From contig NC_092796.1 in assembly GCF_918797505.1 (NCBI RefSeq), positions 31,568,098 through 31,632,097 on the forward strand: 64,000 bases of DNA, read 5' to 3'. Positions 1-10,895 of the stretch are shown here, in pieces. The notes under the pieces are model-generated. The model made no database searches, was not told the DNA's origin, and worked only from the letters and a program-made list of their open reading frames with translations. Each line of letters begins with the position of its first letter. Within the stretch, counting starts at the first letter, position 1. The position numbers were made by a program, and so were the translations under genes. The DNA comes from Bemisia tabaci (lineage: Eukaryota > Arthropoda > Insecta > Hemiptera > Aleyrodidae).

Positions 1-141
1 ATATATCGATTGGTCTACCATTTAAACTCGGGATATAAGATCGATATACAGGGTGATCGCAACAAACACCTTGATAATCGATCCTCACCATAGCTTAAAA
101 TTAGGAATTATCGATAATCCATCATTCACGCCTCCCCACTG
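1..141. mobile_element. hAT-type MITE (CAGTGGCG family), cut by window start
   Basis: This is the right-hand part of the roughly 165-bp family seen complete at 11540-11704 and 55628-55792. It shows the shared core (ATATATCGATTG, CATTTAAA, ATCGATCC) and ends in CCCCACTG. It contains a TATCGATA palindrome near position 108. The left terminus lies outside the window. Confidence 0.7.
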
Positions 142-961
142 ATTATCGAATGGCCTCATTTATATTTGGGATAAATCCCCGTCTTGGCAATTGAATGCTT
201 TTATCGATCAAAGCCACTAAAAAGCGATTCAAAGATCGATCAAAAAATGTATTGCACGCCAGTTCGACCACAGCCAGGCCTTGGGACGAATCGCCTTAAC
301 GTGAAAGTTCGCCTCCTATTAAATATAATGCATACGTAGCAGTAATTTCTCACCCCAAAAGGAATTTGCTGAGGGATCGATGATTGTTATCATTGAAACA
401 GGGAGGCAAGTTATCTTAAAATACAAAATTCCCAGAATTTTGACTATAAAATACCCTGGCTTATCCCTAACTTTTCTATTTCTTGGGGGCATGCTCTCTC
501 AAAAATATTCAGCTCACGCAAAATTTTAGGAGCAAATCTTCAGAAATCAAAAACATATCGATGGTGAAAATACAGAGATTTGTATCTCGGTTTGCGGCGT
601 TGCAGATTTCTTGCCATACTTTACCCTCTACATAGGAAACTACTAAACGTCATTTTTTTAATATTTTGGTGAGTTTTCTTCTCTCTATAGCGAATATACT
701 GTGAAAGATTCAAGCTATGCTGTTGGTTCAGTCTCCTTTTAAAAAATAGTACAGGAGCGAAGATTCCGAAACAGCGCAACCGAGATACACACACTCCCAG
801 TTTCGCAATCGAAATGTAATATTTTCTGCAGGGAGGGAATAATTCTTTCCGGATACTAAGTTCCGCACTTTTCAAGGCTGGGCAAATTTTCCATGACTTT
901 TCGGAGCTGCCCTGACTTTTCGCCGACTTATCACCCGGTGCGACGAAACTGATTTCTCTCA
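142..961. other. A+T-rich intergenic DNA, nothing recognised
   Basis: No coding exon, RNA gene or repeat boundary was recognised here. The 131-codon minus-strand frame that ends near 1016 has no recognisable domain and low-complexity composition, and is taken as chance. Confidence 0.5.
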
Positions 962-1086
962 GTACAGTGGACTGATAGTTAAAATCGATCGACAAAAGGA
1001 TCGACATAGAAGACAAACAGAAATGGGAGGGATCTTACCGGTGGAAACGGATAGTTGCAATGACAAAAAGAGGTAAGTAGACTATT

Positions 1087-1224
1087 TGGACTGCATTTTG
1101 CAATTTGGAGCTATAAATCTTGGCTCATCTGAAGAAACACGTATGTGCATAGGAAACTAATGGCACATACGTTGTTTTTAAAGAGGGCCGGAATTTATAG
1201 TTCCTAATTACAAAATGCAGTCCA
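1087..1224. mobile_element. MITE, TGGACTGCATTTTGCAA ends, 138 bp
   Basis: Terminal inverted repeats TGGACTGCATTTTGCAA / CAAAATGCAGTCCA are flanked by TT on both sides. The same family occurs at 1381-1501, 52652-52794, 55135-55277 and 57933-58071, with TGGATTGC-ended relatives at 17392-17650 and 23914-24174. Confidence 0.75.
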
Positions 1225-1380
1225 TTTAACGGCAACCCACGAGAGACTCTTTACTTAGTCTATAATTTTAGATTTTACTTTAATTAAATTTAATTAATAT
1301 TTATTTTCATTTATTTTTCCTCTATCTAGTCTACTTTAGTCTATAAGAACCATCTTTTTCAATCAAAAGGATCGCTCAAT

Positions 1381-1501
1381 TGGACTGCATTTTGCAATTT
1401 GGAACTATAAATTCTGGTCCGGTTTAAAAACAACGTATGTGTCATTAGTTTCCCTATGAACATAAGTGTTTTTTCAAATGAGCCAGGCAAAATGCAGTCC
1501 A
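1381..1501. mobile_element. MITE, TGGACTGC ends
   Basis: A second copy of the TGGACTGC family in the same host element. It carries the typical interior (AACTATAAATTC, AAAAACAACGTATGTG) and is slightly shortened near its right end. Confidence 0.7.
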
Positions 1502-1548
1502 ATTTGTCCTCTGTCTTCTTTGTCTATGAACGTCGACAATCAGCCCGC

Positions 1549-2031
1549 AGTAATCTAACAGCCACATCCATGTTTTTCTCACGTGAATGGTGCGTGGTAA
1601 CGTTCAGCCTTGCCTTTTAAAAAGGGCCGATGAGTGAGTTGGACGTGACGTTATTAAAGGCGTGTCATAAAACTCGAGCGATAAAATTTAAAGCGCGATG
1701 AATTTTACACACCGACCGGACAACGCGGCTCCCACCCTGAAAGTAAATTGATGTCGGAGGTAGTCCAATAAAAACTCCAAGAACTTACGGGAGTGGTCCC
1801 GAGCCAGGCAACAAACACGTAACGCCACCGGGGAATCCTATACCGATCGGCCGTTTTTGCAAAACGCTGCGGAGACGTCCAAGGAAGGTGCAAGGAGGGG
1901 GGGGGGGGGGGCACGCGGTTTCGCTGCTGTGATTTATGGCGAAGTTCAATTTGGCTTGTTATTCCGTCAATTTATGCGATTTCTTCGCTAAATTCGTGGG
2001 CGCCGCTGCACCGAGCGCTTATTCTTCTGGC
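1549..2031. other. Unassigned DNA with poly-G tract
   Basis: No gene was recognised. A run of 15 G lies at 1897-1911. The short minus-strand frame at 1705-1914 is created by this G tract and is not considered coding. Confidence 0.4.
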
Positions 2032-2039
2032 CATGAGAG

Positions 2040-2204
2040 CAGTGGCGTGGCGTGCTTTGCGATATATTGTTTGGTATGCCATTTAAACCTATGGAAAAGA
2101 GTCGATTAACAGGGTGCTCTCAACGAACACCTCGATAATCGACTCCTTACCATACGTTCAAATGAATGACTATCGATAGTCGGATCATTCACACTTCGCC
2201 ACTG
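2040..2204. mobile_element. hAT-type MITE, 165 bp, with 8-bp TSD
   Basis: The ends are CAGTGGCGTGGCGTG and CTTCGCCACTG. The flanks CATGAGAG (2032-2039) and CATTAGAG (2205-2212) form an 8-bp target duplication with one mismatch, typical of hAT transposition. The interior has a TATCGATA palindrome. Confidence 0.85.
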
Positions 2205-2212
2205 CATTAGAG

Positions 2213-3296
2213 CTCCAGCTTTTGAGTGAAAATACTTTATGCTCGCTGAGGCTATGAATGAGTAAGCTATCCTTAGTCATGGAATTGTGTTTTAGTGTTA
2301 GAAGCTTATACAGGGTGTGTTGGGGTTATGGTATCAGACTGGAGGAGCATTTCTACTGAGTCAAAATGATACGTTTCCCTCTAAAAAGCCCCGTCCCCGA
2401 AAGTGCCCCCAGAAAAAGCTGCGTTCCCTTCCCTACCTTTTTTCAAAACGCATCGTTTTTTTTATGAACTTTGACGACGGTTATGAACCAAATTTCATGA
2501 AATATGGCATTCTTGATCACAATTTTGGGAGCTGAATTCATCCATGACCTTAAGTATAAGTCCGCGTTAAAGGGAGATTTTGGGAGGCCTTGAGTCTTTC
2601 ACGGGTAAAAACTTGATTTTTTCTCCCTCCCTTAGACCCTCACTACATCCCTTTTTGACTTGATGTCTGGGAATAATAGCGGCCATGAATACATTCAGCG
2701 TAGTAATCATAAGGGCAAGCTATTTTTAAAAGTTCTGGTTATATGCCGTCTTCAAAATTCCAAAAAAGCGGCGATTTTCCGAAGAATTAAGGAAGCCGTA
2801 ACTTCGACTGGGGAGCATTTGTTTTTAAATATTTTAATTCAGTAAAAAAGTCTCACTTTGATCCATAAAGCATGCTTCTGCAGTCGGGTTGTTTATCCCC
2901 CAGGGATACCATGTACACTAAAATGACACCATACTTAATATACAGTGCATCAAAATTGGATGCCCGATCAGTAGCAGAGAGCACAGCTAACGGGAGTGCT
3001 AATCGGATAGAATTTCGGAGTAAAAGGTTCTTACATGCCATTGAAGTTGATGAATTGATCGACAAATTCTGAGTCGATAGCCAAGATCAAAGAAATTAGA
3101 GGGTTGTGCGGTGGAAACTTACCTGAAACAAAAGAAGAAACAAAAACTTATTAGAATGAATGAAATTTGACAATGATATGGTTCAAGCGAATCACAGGGG
3201 GATCCAGACACTTCGAATGGGAGGGATGGAAGGGGGGCTCGGGAGGCTCTCCTCAGAAAAATTTCGAAATTCGAGTCATCAGTGGCCATTTTGAAA
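2213..3296. other. Intergenic DNA, nothing recognised
   Basis: Only short frames without recognisable domains occur. The overlapping opposite-strand frames near 2853-3072 show no splice-site context or known motif. Confidence 0.4.
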
Positions 3297-3422
3297 GTTG
3301 GCAACATTATTTTTTCTCCTTTTAAATCCATTAAAAATATCGCTTTTAAGTAAGGCAATCTACCTCACCAGGTGTCGATTGTTTAAAATACATTTTTATG
3401 GAGAAAAACCAATGTTGCCAAC
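3297..3422. mobile_element. Short palindromic MITE, GTTGGCAAC ends
   Basis: GTTGGCAAC at 3297 and GTTGCCAAC at 3414 bound a 126-bp segment with inverted-repeat arms. A related copy lies at 58411-58535. Confidence 0.5.
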
Positions 3423-3694
3423 TCATCAATTCTCCCATAAAAGAACGTAACTATATTTCAATATGACGAAATTTTTCAAAGCAAATTGTATTTTAACCGG
3501 GAGAATTTTCAAAATTTCTAACTGGAAATTTCCCTGACTTTTCCTCTGGTTTCATGCAAAAATCAGAAGCATTTTTTTTCGAAAAGTATGCAGGCCTAGT
3601 ATCGTAAAAAATTTAATTGTGAGTCAATTTTCAACCTTGGAGTGGAGTTACGTTCCTTCGTGTGAGAAACAACGAACTTTCAATACCGCGACTT
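3423..3694. repeat. Dispersed repeat (ACGTAACT / AGTTACGTTCCTTCG ends)
   Basis: The left part (AAAGAACGTAACTATATTTC) and right part (CCTTGGAGTGGAGTTACG) are an approximate inverted pair. Diverged copies occur at about 8521-8650 and 19228-19465. No gene was seen. Confidence 0.4.
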
Positions 3695-3702
3695 GCTGTT
3701 AT

Positions 3703-3856
3703 GAGTGGGCGATCGATAATCGTGATTTTCCCATTGGAGGCTAAGGTAAAGAATCGATTATTGAGGCGTTCGTTGCGAACACCCTGTTTATCGATCATTT
3801 TCCATAGGTTTAAATGACAACTCAATCGATACGTCGCAAAACACGCCGTGCCACTG
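3703..3856. mobile_element. hAT-type MITE with 8-bp TSD
   Basis: The element runs from GAGTGGGC to GTGCCACTG. It is flanked by GCTGTTAT (3695-3702) and GCTGTGAT (3857-3864), an 8-bp target duplication with one mismatch. Confidence 0.8.
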
Positions 3857-4064
3857 GCTGTGATGGAATTTCGGCTGTGTGCTGCCGAGCTAAGCAAGAA
3901 CGCCGTAAATCCATCAAGATTTCCGCGCGCTTTTGGAACTTAACACTTCATAAAACAAAAACTGTTTTACCCATGCACGTCAAAAATTCAGGGTAAGTTC
4001 TCGATAGTATGTGCGAAAGAATTCTGTACAAACATTGTCCCAAGGTACACGAGTTTTTCTGCTA

Positions 4065-4294
4065 CATTGGAAAAAAAGTTGCTTGGATCTAGAGTTCAGA
4101 CTCTTGAAAACAATGACAAGAAATAATACTCTTGATTCGATCGGATTTTTGCTCAAATCAAAAGGAAATCCGCTTTAATTAAAAGGCTTGGTTCTTGATT
4201 ACAGCAAAAATCCGATTGAATCAAGAGTGCTTTTTCTTGTCAATGTTTTTAAGAGTCTGGACTCTAGATCCATAATGTGTTTTTTTTTCCAGTG
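4065..4294. mobile_element. MITE, CACTGG-polyA ends, 230 bp
   Basis: The arms share TTGGATCTAGAG, CAGACTCTTGAAAACA and TGACAAGAAA on the left and their inverse on the right. The left end is CATTGGAAAAAAA and the right end TTTTTTTTCCAGTG. The same family is at 5475-5703, 9698-9931, 10219-10450, 25836-26070 and 28541-34868 (interrupted). Confidence 0.8.
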
Positions 4295-4612
4295 TTGCAC
4301 GAAAATCTGCCCAACCGTTTTCATGTAAATAATTAATTTGCCCAATTAAGTTTGGCAATAGCCGATGTGGCTTGGTTTCTTTCTGTTTAACGCGGTCCAT
4401 TTCATGTCCGACATTTGTAATCGACTGAATCCACTGTGCGCGAGGGGAGTTTTTGAGAGTCTGGCGAAGGATCGGAGCCGAGTGGATGATAGTGTATTTT
4501 TTCAGTTTTTTTCCAGTGTATGATACATTATTTCCAAAAAATGTAAAATGGTGTTTACGGCGTTTTTGTGTTGCACGGTAAAGTGCGTCCTCCTGTCATA
4601 GGATAAAATAAA
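4295..4612. other. Unassigned; shares a short segment with 42990-43035
   Basis: A stretch containing GGCTTGGTTTCTTTCTG and TAACGCGGTCCA recurs near 43005-43033, suggesting the remains of another dispersed repeat. No gene was seen. Confidence 0.35.
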
Positions 4613-4915
4613 CAGGGTGTCTGCTAAAACAGGCTGATCAAAAATACGTACTTTTACAGTACTTTTTCAGTACCTTTTCAAGAAATTCAGTACCTTCTCC
4701 ATCAGAAAAATTCCGCACTTTTTTAGTACCTCCAGTTGCCAAATTTTGAAAATTTTCAAAAATTTGAAATTGCGACAAAAATTACAAAAAAGTAAAAAAA
4801 TTCCGGACCCTTTTGCGGAATATCCGCACTTTTTCCGAACTTCCAGACCGCCCTTAAAAAATCAATACTATTTCCGGACTTTCGGAAATTCCGGACTTGT
4901 AGACTAGACACCCTG
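4613..4915. mobile_element. Non-autonomous DNA element, CAGGGTGTCT ends
   Basis: It begins CAGGGTGTCTGCT and ends TAGACACCCTG, giving a terminal inverted repeat of about 11 bp. The interior is rich in repeated AGTACC and TTCCGGAC motifs. No clean target duplication could be read. Confidence 0.55.
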
Positions 4916-5327
4916 GATAAACCACGGCGTAGAAAGAAACGGGATATATGGGTTAAACGCGAGAACTTTGTCCTCGAATGGCGGTAAAATCGAGTAAATC
5001 TGTTCTTCGGCGAGGCTCTTTAAGACCTCGGATCCGGAGCGGGCCGGAATGGCGGAAGGATGAGGGCGGTCACTCGGAGAGCGAACGGCCGTAATAAAGA
5101 CAAGTTGGCCTCTAATTGAAACCGAGATCCACGTCATGTGGGGCACCGACTCTTTACGACCCGCGGCCTCTTGGGCCACTTCGAAGTTTAACCCTCGACC
5201 CCCTTCACCGCAATGGCACTTTCGTCCCGGCACCGGCGCTCGGGCTCAATAAAACCAACAAGTTTACTGTGTACTCACTTTGTTTTCGCTGCCGCAAACG
5301 GGAACGAATTCCGAAAATCTCGAACAC

Positions 5328-5466
5328 TCGGACCGCCCGCTCGGAGAGAAAAAACCTTCACGAAGTCTGATTTTGACAGTGCTTCCGTTCCCCGGAAATA
5401 GTTTCGGATTCCGGAACTTTTCTGATATTCCTAAATTTTTTCCGGAACTTTTGGAATGGAGAATTT
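5328..5466. repeat. Dispersed repeat A, forward copy
   Basis: An approximately 140-bp segment (CCGCCCGCTCGGAGAGAAAA to TTTTGGAATGGAGAAT) recurs in inverse orientation at 5876-6016 with only scattered differences. Confidence 0.7.
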
Positions 5467-5474
5467 TCATGCCA

Positions 5475-5703
5475 CACTGGAAAAAAAAACACATTGGATC
5501 TAGAGTCCAGACTCTTAAAAACATCGACAAGAAAAAGTACTCTTGATTCAATCAGAATCTAGCTTAAATCAAGAACCAAGCCTCTTAATTTAAGCGGATT
5601 TCGTTTTGATTCAAGCAAAAATCCGATTGAACAAGATTATTTTTTCTTGTCAATGTTTTCAAGAGTCTGGACTCTAGATCCAATGTGTTTTTTTTTTCCA
5701 GTG
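5475..5703. mobile_element. MITE, CACTGG-polyA ends, 229 bp, 2-bp TSD
   Basis: CACTGGAAAAAAAAA to TTTTTTTCCAGTG, flanked by CA on each side. The internal arms match the copy at 9698-9931. Confidence 0.85.
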
Positions 5704-5704
5704 C

Positions 5705-6110
5705 AGTTTTTTATTGCTCCATCTGAAAGTGCTTACAGAGCTGATTTCACAGTATTTTTAACAACTTTTTTCTGATATGGGGAATAGTGTAAAAATAGAT
5801 TTAAAAGTGAGAAAGTACACCGCCTAGTGACGTCGTTAGACGGCAATTTCCATTTAAACACATGTATTTTAGCATGTATTCTCCATTCCAAAAGTTCCGG
5901 AGACAATTTAGGAATAACCGAAAAGTTTCGGAATTTGAAACTATTTCCGGGGAACGGAGGCACTGTCAAAATCAGACTTCATGGAGGTTTTTTCTCTCCA
6001 AGCGGGCGGCCGTTAGATCATTTTGTCATATCTTCTCCAATAATTGTTAAATTCATGGACCAAGGGTATCCTCGTGTTCAATTCACTTAGTATTTTCCAC
6101 TTAAATACGA
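5705..6110. repeat. Dispersed repeat B (GACGTC, CATTTAAACACATGTATT)
   Basis: The segment TTTTTATTGCT...CACATGTATTTTAGC...GTTCAATTCACT also occurs at 22736-23030 and 36020-36310. This copy is interrupted at 5876-6016 by the inverse copy of repeat A. Confidence 0.65.
5876..6016. repeat. Dispersed repeat A, inverse copy
   Basis: Reverse-complement copy of 5328-5466, inserted in dispersed repeat B between the TTTTAGC and ATTTTGTCATATC segments that are contiguous in the copy at 22736-23030. Confidence 0.65.
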
Positions 6111-7089
6111 AATTCATCTTTCAGACACCTGCAAATTCTCTATTCCCGAAATGTTCCGGATTTTTCGCATTTTCCGGAACTTTGGAAAAAAATATAAAAG
6201 GAATCCCAGAACTTTTGACGGTCATGGAGTGGGTGAAATTGGAACAAAATAAGCGCTTTTTTTAAATCGAAGATGAATTCGTCAATTTTTAAACATCCGA
6301 ACAATTTCTACAAGTTGTGATGCTCATGGACAATTAACCGAAGAACAGAGGGTTCATTCAGGAAAATTTTGCACTTAAAAGTTCGGACTTTTGTTTGCAA
6401 TCGGAACGAAGGTTGGACCAGAAACATGACACGTGATGCTTGCATCCGTCCGTGGCCCAATCACTTGGTTAAATATTTGAACCAGTCGTGTGAATAGACC
6501 TTCGAGGAAGTAGCGCTAAATAAGTCCCGTTTTCGTGACGGTTCAGTTATTTATCTTTCTTTGAAGAACATTGACGTGCAGTGTGCATCCCGTCACACCC
6601 GCGGTAAACAAAACTGGAGAGTTCTCTGCATGAGTATATTAGGATTGTTAGGTGACGTTTTCGGGACAACTGAGCTATTGATTGCGTCGAGTGGAACTAG
6701 TTTTAAAGTATTGGATCCAAACAAGGAATTCGTAGGGAGCGATTTCCGTCCATGGACGCAGATCTTTACTTCGTTGGCCAAAGTGCGAAAACACTTATCC
6801 CCATTTGCGACATTGTTGATTTCCTGTTAAGCCTCATTCTTTCTGTGGAAAACTAGTTAACATCATCACAAAAAAACATTATTTTTGAAAATCCTCAAAA
6901 GAAAATGTGCAGGAAAATGGAAGGACTCCAACAGTAAAAAGTTTTTGAAAGCAGACCCACAAAAACCTGAGAAAAGGAAAGTGTGAAAAGAAACTGGCTT
7001 ACAGAAAACTTTATTTGAATGTTTGGTGAGAAAAACAGTTAGTAGTTGATATAATAGGGGTACGCCTCAACCTTCACTCCCTCAAAACA
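6111..7089. other. Intergenic DNA, nothing recognised
   Basis: The 89-codon frame at 6561-6830 shows no recognisable domain, and an opposite-strand frame overlaps it. No exon call is supported. Confidence 0.4.
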
Positions 7090-7262
7090 GAGGCGAATCC
7101 AGCAATTTAACAACACCGGATTTTCCTCATTTAAACCTGTGCTAGATATTCGATTCTTGCTGGAGCACCTGGCCCTTCCCCCCCAAAGAATATATACATT
7201 TCCATAGGTTTAAATGGAGGAAAGACAATGTTGCCAATTTGCTGGACCCGCCAATGCCCCAA
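7090..7262. mobile_element. Palindromic MITE (CCAGCAATTT / AATTTGCTGG)
   Basis: GGCGAATCCAGCAATTTAAC on the left is mirrored by GCCAATTTGCTGGACCCGCC on the right, with CATTTAAACCT mirrored internally. A half copy is at 12085-12200. Confidence 0.55.
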
Positions 7263-8073
7263 ACGCTCCTACTAACCGAACTATTATTGGAAATAAATGT
7301 GTTGCTCGTGTGGACATGCAAAAAAAATTAGCCCAAAAAACAAAATCCTATACATTTTTTTCTAAAATTGATGTCGGCCTCTTCTTTGAAGTTTTCACAA
7401 AATGACTGTGGCATGATAAACGAAAATGAAAAAACAATCTCAAGTCATAATGCTGAATCACTTTCTTTGTGAAGAATCAAGGGGTTACACGGGAAATGGA
7501 AAACGTCGCAATTGAAATACGTGATTCTAAATTCTAGCCATCGAGAGGGTAGGATTTCGTGCCGGCGACATTTGTGTGAGCGACTCTGTGCGCCGGGACT
7601 CCACGCCGACGATAACGAGGTACTTAAAACGAGTAATCACGATCTTTACTTCTCCCTTTTTCCTTTTATTTAACTTTTAACCCACCCGAGATACTCCCGA
7701 ATTGACTTTCCGCCGTGGGTCTCTGTGCGTGTTTGTTTGCGAACATGGTGTGCGTGCTTGTTTTTGCCGTTTCCCTCTTATTGCTCTGTTTTGTTCCTCC
7801 GCGTTTTTTTTTCTTCTTCCCCTTTTTATTTCTTTTGCGATTCGAGACGTTATCCTACACTAGCATATCCACCCTCAAAATCTGTCGCATTAACGGGAAA
7901 GTTTCGACACGAAGATAAAAAAGTTTGTTGAGATGAGCACTTCATCTGTGGAGTTAGAGCAATTATTTACTTTTAGAAAGGGCTAAAAGACATAATATCA
8001 TCTAAAGCACTTCTTTAAATGTTTTTTCCCCTCACTTCAAGATGTTTGGTCTTTACTAATTTTCAGAACGATG
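7263..8073. other. Unassigned DNA
   Basis: It includes a pyrimidine-rich stretch near 7770-7850. The overlapping frames at 7715-7931 owe their hydrophobic translation to that stretch and are not accepted as a gene. Confidence 0.4.
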
Positions 8074-8228
8074 CAGTGGCGTGGCGTGCTTTGCGGTATA
8101 TCGATTGATCTGCCATTTGAATCTATGGAAAAGGATCGATTATCCAGGTGTCCGCAACGAAGACCTAGATAATCGATTCTTAACTACAGCTTCAAATGGA
8201 GAAATATCGATAATCGATCCTTCACGCC
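8074..8228. mobile_element. hAT-type MITE, degenerate right end
   Basis: The left end CAGTGGCGTGGCGTG and the core are clear, and TATCGATA is present near 8207. The right end stops at TTCACGCC without a full CACTG, so no target duplication is readable. Confidence 0.65.
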
Positions 8229-8231
8229 AAC

Positions 8232-8516
8232 AATAGACCGTATTCGATACGGGTTCGATGTATCGTTTGGTTCAAAACAATAGAACGTAACCTCAAACCA
8301 AACTGTAAGGATTTGAGTTGGAAAAGCTGAATATGAGAAATTTCATGACAATTTCACTTTGCATTGGCATTAAGTACTCAAAAGAATAAAAAATCTGTTA
8401 CAAAAGACCCGTTCTTTCAGATTTCTGAATTAACTTTTCAGGCTATGTTTATGTTTTGAACCAATCGATATCGATACAATCTCACCCGTTTGATGTATCG
8501 AATACGATCTATGCAT
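8232..8516. mobile_element. Inverted-repeat element (CGTATTCGATAC arms)
   Basis: The left arm ACCGTATTCGATACGG...TTTGGTTCAAAAC is mirrored by GTTTTGAACCAATCG...GTATCGAATACGATC on the right. It lies directly next to the degenerate hAT MITE. Confidence 0.5.
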
Positions 8517-8860
8517 AAAGAGCCTACTTCGTCGTTTCTCGGACGAAAGAACGTAACTCAATTCAAAGGTTGCAAAATTGACTCGAACGATTCAATTTTC
8601 TTCAAGAATGTACCAATACAATTTTTGTCCAAAATTTTTCAGATATTTTCCTGAGATTAGTAGAAACATCAGTAAATTTCAGGATAGATAAATCAATACA
8701 TCGCAAAGCACGCCCAACCAATAGTCAATCGACGCGTTGATGTTTCAATTGAATACATCACTGTCCTCAATGACAGAAAGTGATGTAACATTCTTATCAT
8801 AACGAAGGACCGTCCGTAGAGGATCGATTCTATCGATTCTATAGGGGATCGAGTCCCTTC

Positions 8861-9024
8861 CAGCGGCGAGGCGTGAATGATCGACTATCGATTTTTCCCC
8901 ATTTGAAGCTATGCTAAATAGTCGATTATTACGGTGTTTGTTGCAAACACCCTGTTAATCGATCCTTCTCCATAGGTTTAAATAGCAGATCAATCGATAT
9001 ATCGCAAAGCACGGCACGCCACTG
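8861..9024. mobile_element. hAT-type MITE with 8-bp TSD
   Basis: CAGCGGCGAGGCGTG to GGCACGCCACTG, flanked by GTCCCTTC (8853-8860) and GTCCCGTC (9025-9032), one mismatch. Confidence 0.8.
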
Positions 9025-9132
9025 GTCCCGTCGAGTATTTCGGTAAACAGGACCCGTTTCAAAGGCGGGTAAACATTGAAGCCAGCATTGCACAAACATT
9101 GCGGGGGACGGATCAACCAACGCGCGGCGGCG

Positions 9133-9365
9133 CACAGAGGATCGAGTCAATTCGAGAGGTCGGACATGAAATTTTTGACTAAAACCGCCAATTTTGATGT
9201 TCATTCCGTCACATTTTGAACTTTAAGGGGGGCATTGAGCTGAAAATTTCACGAGGAAACAAATGGAACTACTTTCAGAACCTCAAAGTTTTGTATAAAC
9301 GGAGTTAAAGGCGTTTAAAGTTTCCAAATGTTGTCCGACCTCTCCTACTGATTCGATCCACCGTG
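9133..9365. mobile_element. Transib-like MITE, 233 bp, 5-bp TSD CGGCG
   Basis: It starts CACAGAGGATCGAGTCAA and ends TTCGATCCACCGTG, with AGAGGTCGGACA mirrored by TGTCCGACCTCTC. It is flanked by CGGCG on both sides (9128-9132 and 9366-9370). A 5-bp G+C-rich duplication and CAC...GTG ends are the hallmarks of the Transib superfamily. Confidence 0.8.
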
Positions 9366-9697
9366 CGGCGGTGCGATCTCTCCTTCGCGAGCGGTCAATC
9401 ACAACCGAACCGGACCCGGGAATTTTTTCAGCGCTAATCAAACACCCGCAAGCGAGCCGCACTGCCTGGCCATCCCGGAAAAAGCGTTTTTCCGTTCAGG
9501 GAGTCGTCGGAAAAATTGAATTGTCCGGTGAATTTGAAAACGTCGATTGGCAAAGTTGTCTTTCGTGGTAAAATGCGCTTGTCAATATCAGCGGCTCTCA
9601 AAATATGGTCTGCGACTTTTAGCAGGGCTCATGACGGCTTTTCGAAATCGAATTTTTGAAAATTAAAGGCGTTTACAAGGGGTGTCTCGATAAAATA
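9366..9697. other. Unassigned DNA between two MITEs
   Basis: The 66-codon frame at 9371-9571 begins at the edge of the Transib-like MITE and has no recognisable domain. Confidence 0.4.
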
Positions 9698-9931
9698 CAC
9701 TATAAAAAAAAACACATTGGATCTAGAGTCCAGACTCTTGAAAACATTGACAAGAAAAAATACTCTTGATTCAATAGGATTTTTGCTTGAATCAAAACGA
9801 AATCCGCTTGAATTAAGAGGCTTGGTTCTTGATTTAAGCTAGATTCTGATTGAATCAAGTCTTCTGAATCTTTTTCTTGTCGATGTTTTTAAGAGTCTGG
9901 ACTCTACATCCAATGTATTTTTTTCCCAGTG
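9698..9931. mobile_element. MITE, CACT-polyA ends, 234 bp, TA TSD
   Basis: CACTATAAAAAAAAA to TTTTTTTCCCAGTG, flanked by TA on both sides. The arms match the family at 5475-5703. Confidence 0.85.
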
Positions 9932-10032
9932 TAAAGGTAATTCCGTGACATGTGATTATAATAACATGCTGGATGTTTTCGAGGGTGTACAAAAACATTT
10001 AAGAGGGCTGGGAAACAGTTAAGCGGATCTTA

Positions 10033-10218
10033 ACCCCTTTGCGGGCCGAATATTGAAATTGATAGAAACAGCTATAGACAAAGAGGACAAGAGGGGTATG
10101 GAGGGATCCTATTGGTGGAAGCAGGCGGTTGCAATGGACAAGGGAGGTAATTAATCGACTTACTATCGGCAACTGGCGAGAGACCCAAAAGTTAGTCCAT
10201 CATTTCGCCCTTAGCCTA
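10033..10218. mobile_element. Half of AGCGGGCTGATTATTGAAAT MITE
   Basis: It carries the terminal segment GCGGGCCGAATATTGAAAT...ATAGACAAAGAGGACAAG...GGATCCTATTGGTGG and the following CGAGAGACCC...GTTAGTCCATCATTT seen also near 50057-50280. The MITE at 10219 is inserted into it. Confidence 0.6.
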
Positions 10219-10450
10219 CACTGGGAAAAAAAAAACACAATGGATCTAGAGTCCAGACTCTTAAAAACATCGACAAGAAAAAATACTATTGATTCCATCA
10301 GATTTAAGCTTAAATCAAGAACGAAGCCTCTTAGTTTGAGCGGATTTCCTTTTGATTTAAGCTTAAATCTGATTGAATCAAGAGTCCCTAGTTTCTTGTC
10401 AATGTTTTCAAGAGTTGGACTCTAGATCCAATGTGTTTTTTTCCCCAGTG
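10219..10450. mobile_element. MITE, CACTGG-polyA ends, 232 bp, TA TSD
   Basis: CACTGGGAAAAAAAAAA to TTTTTTTCCCCAGTG, flanked by TA on both sides. Internal arms are typical of the family. Confidence 0.85.
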
Positions 10451-10796
10451 TATAAGCAAGGGCAACACTACAAATGACGTCATTTGTATAATCTATCTTT
10501 CCTTTTATCGGTGCTAAAAATACTTGTTAATATCTATTCAGGTGATGACCTCTGAACTTCTCGTGGTGTGATTCGCTTCCTCCGTAAGATGTTGAAGAGA
10601 AACCGTACGACGCTTTTGAAGAACGCAAAAAGTTGCACAGTCTGATCAATGCTGCAGAACTCACAGGTTGTTTCTACGTTGAATTTTTCAAGTATCGCTG
10701 GATGAATAGAATGGGCGACCAGGCAAAGTCTGAACTAGATGAAAACGTCACATGTTTTCTCTTCAAAACCTTACTCAGAAAACAATCCTCACAACG

Positions 10797-10895
10797 CACA
10801 GTGGATCGAGTCAATCAGAGAGGTCGGACATGAAATTTTTAACTAAAACTGCAAATTTTTATCTTTAATTCGTCACATTTTAAAGAGGCACGTGC
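10797..10895 (+). mobile_element. Transib-like MITE, left part only
   Basis: CACAGTGGATCGAGTCAAT and AGAGAGGTCGGACATGAAA match the family. The match fades after about 10890 and the right terminus is absent. Confidence 0.6.

Larger units (their letters stand above)
962..1548. mobile_element. Palindromic MITE (AGCGGGCTGATTATTGAAAT family) with two nested MITEs
   Basis: The left end (GACAAAAGG, AGAAGACAAA, GGATCTTACCGGTGGAAACGG) is an inverted copy of the right end (CTTCTTTGTCTATGA, CAATCAGCCCGC). The same element is seen more intact near 50057-50396. Two GGACTGC-type MITEs (1087-1224 and 1381-1501) are inserted in it. Confidence 0.6.
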
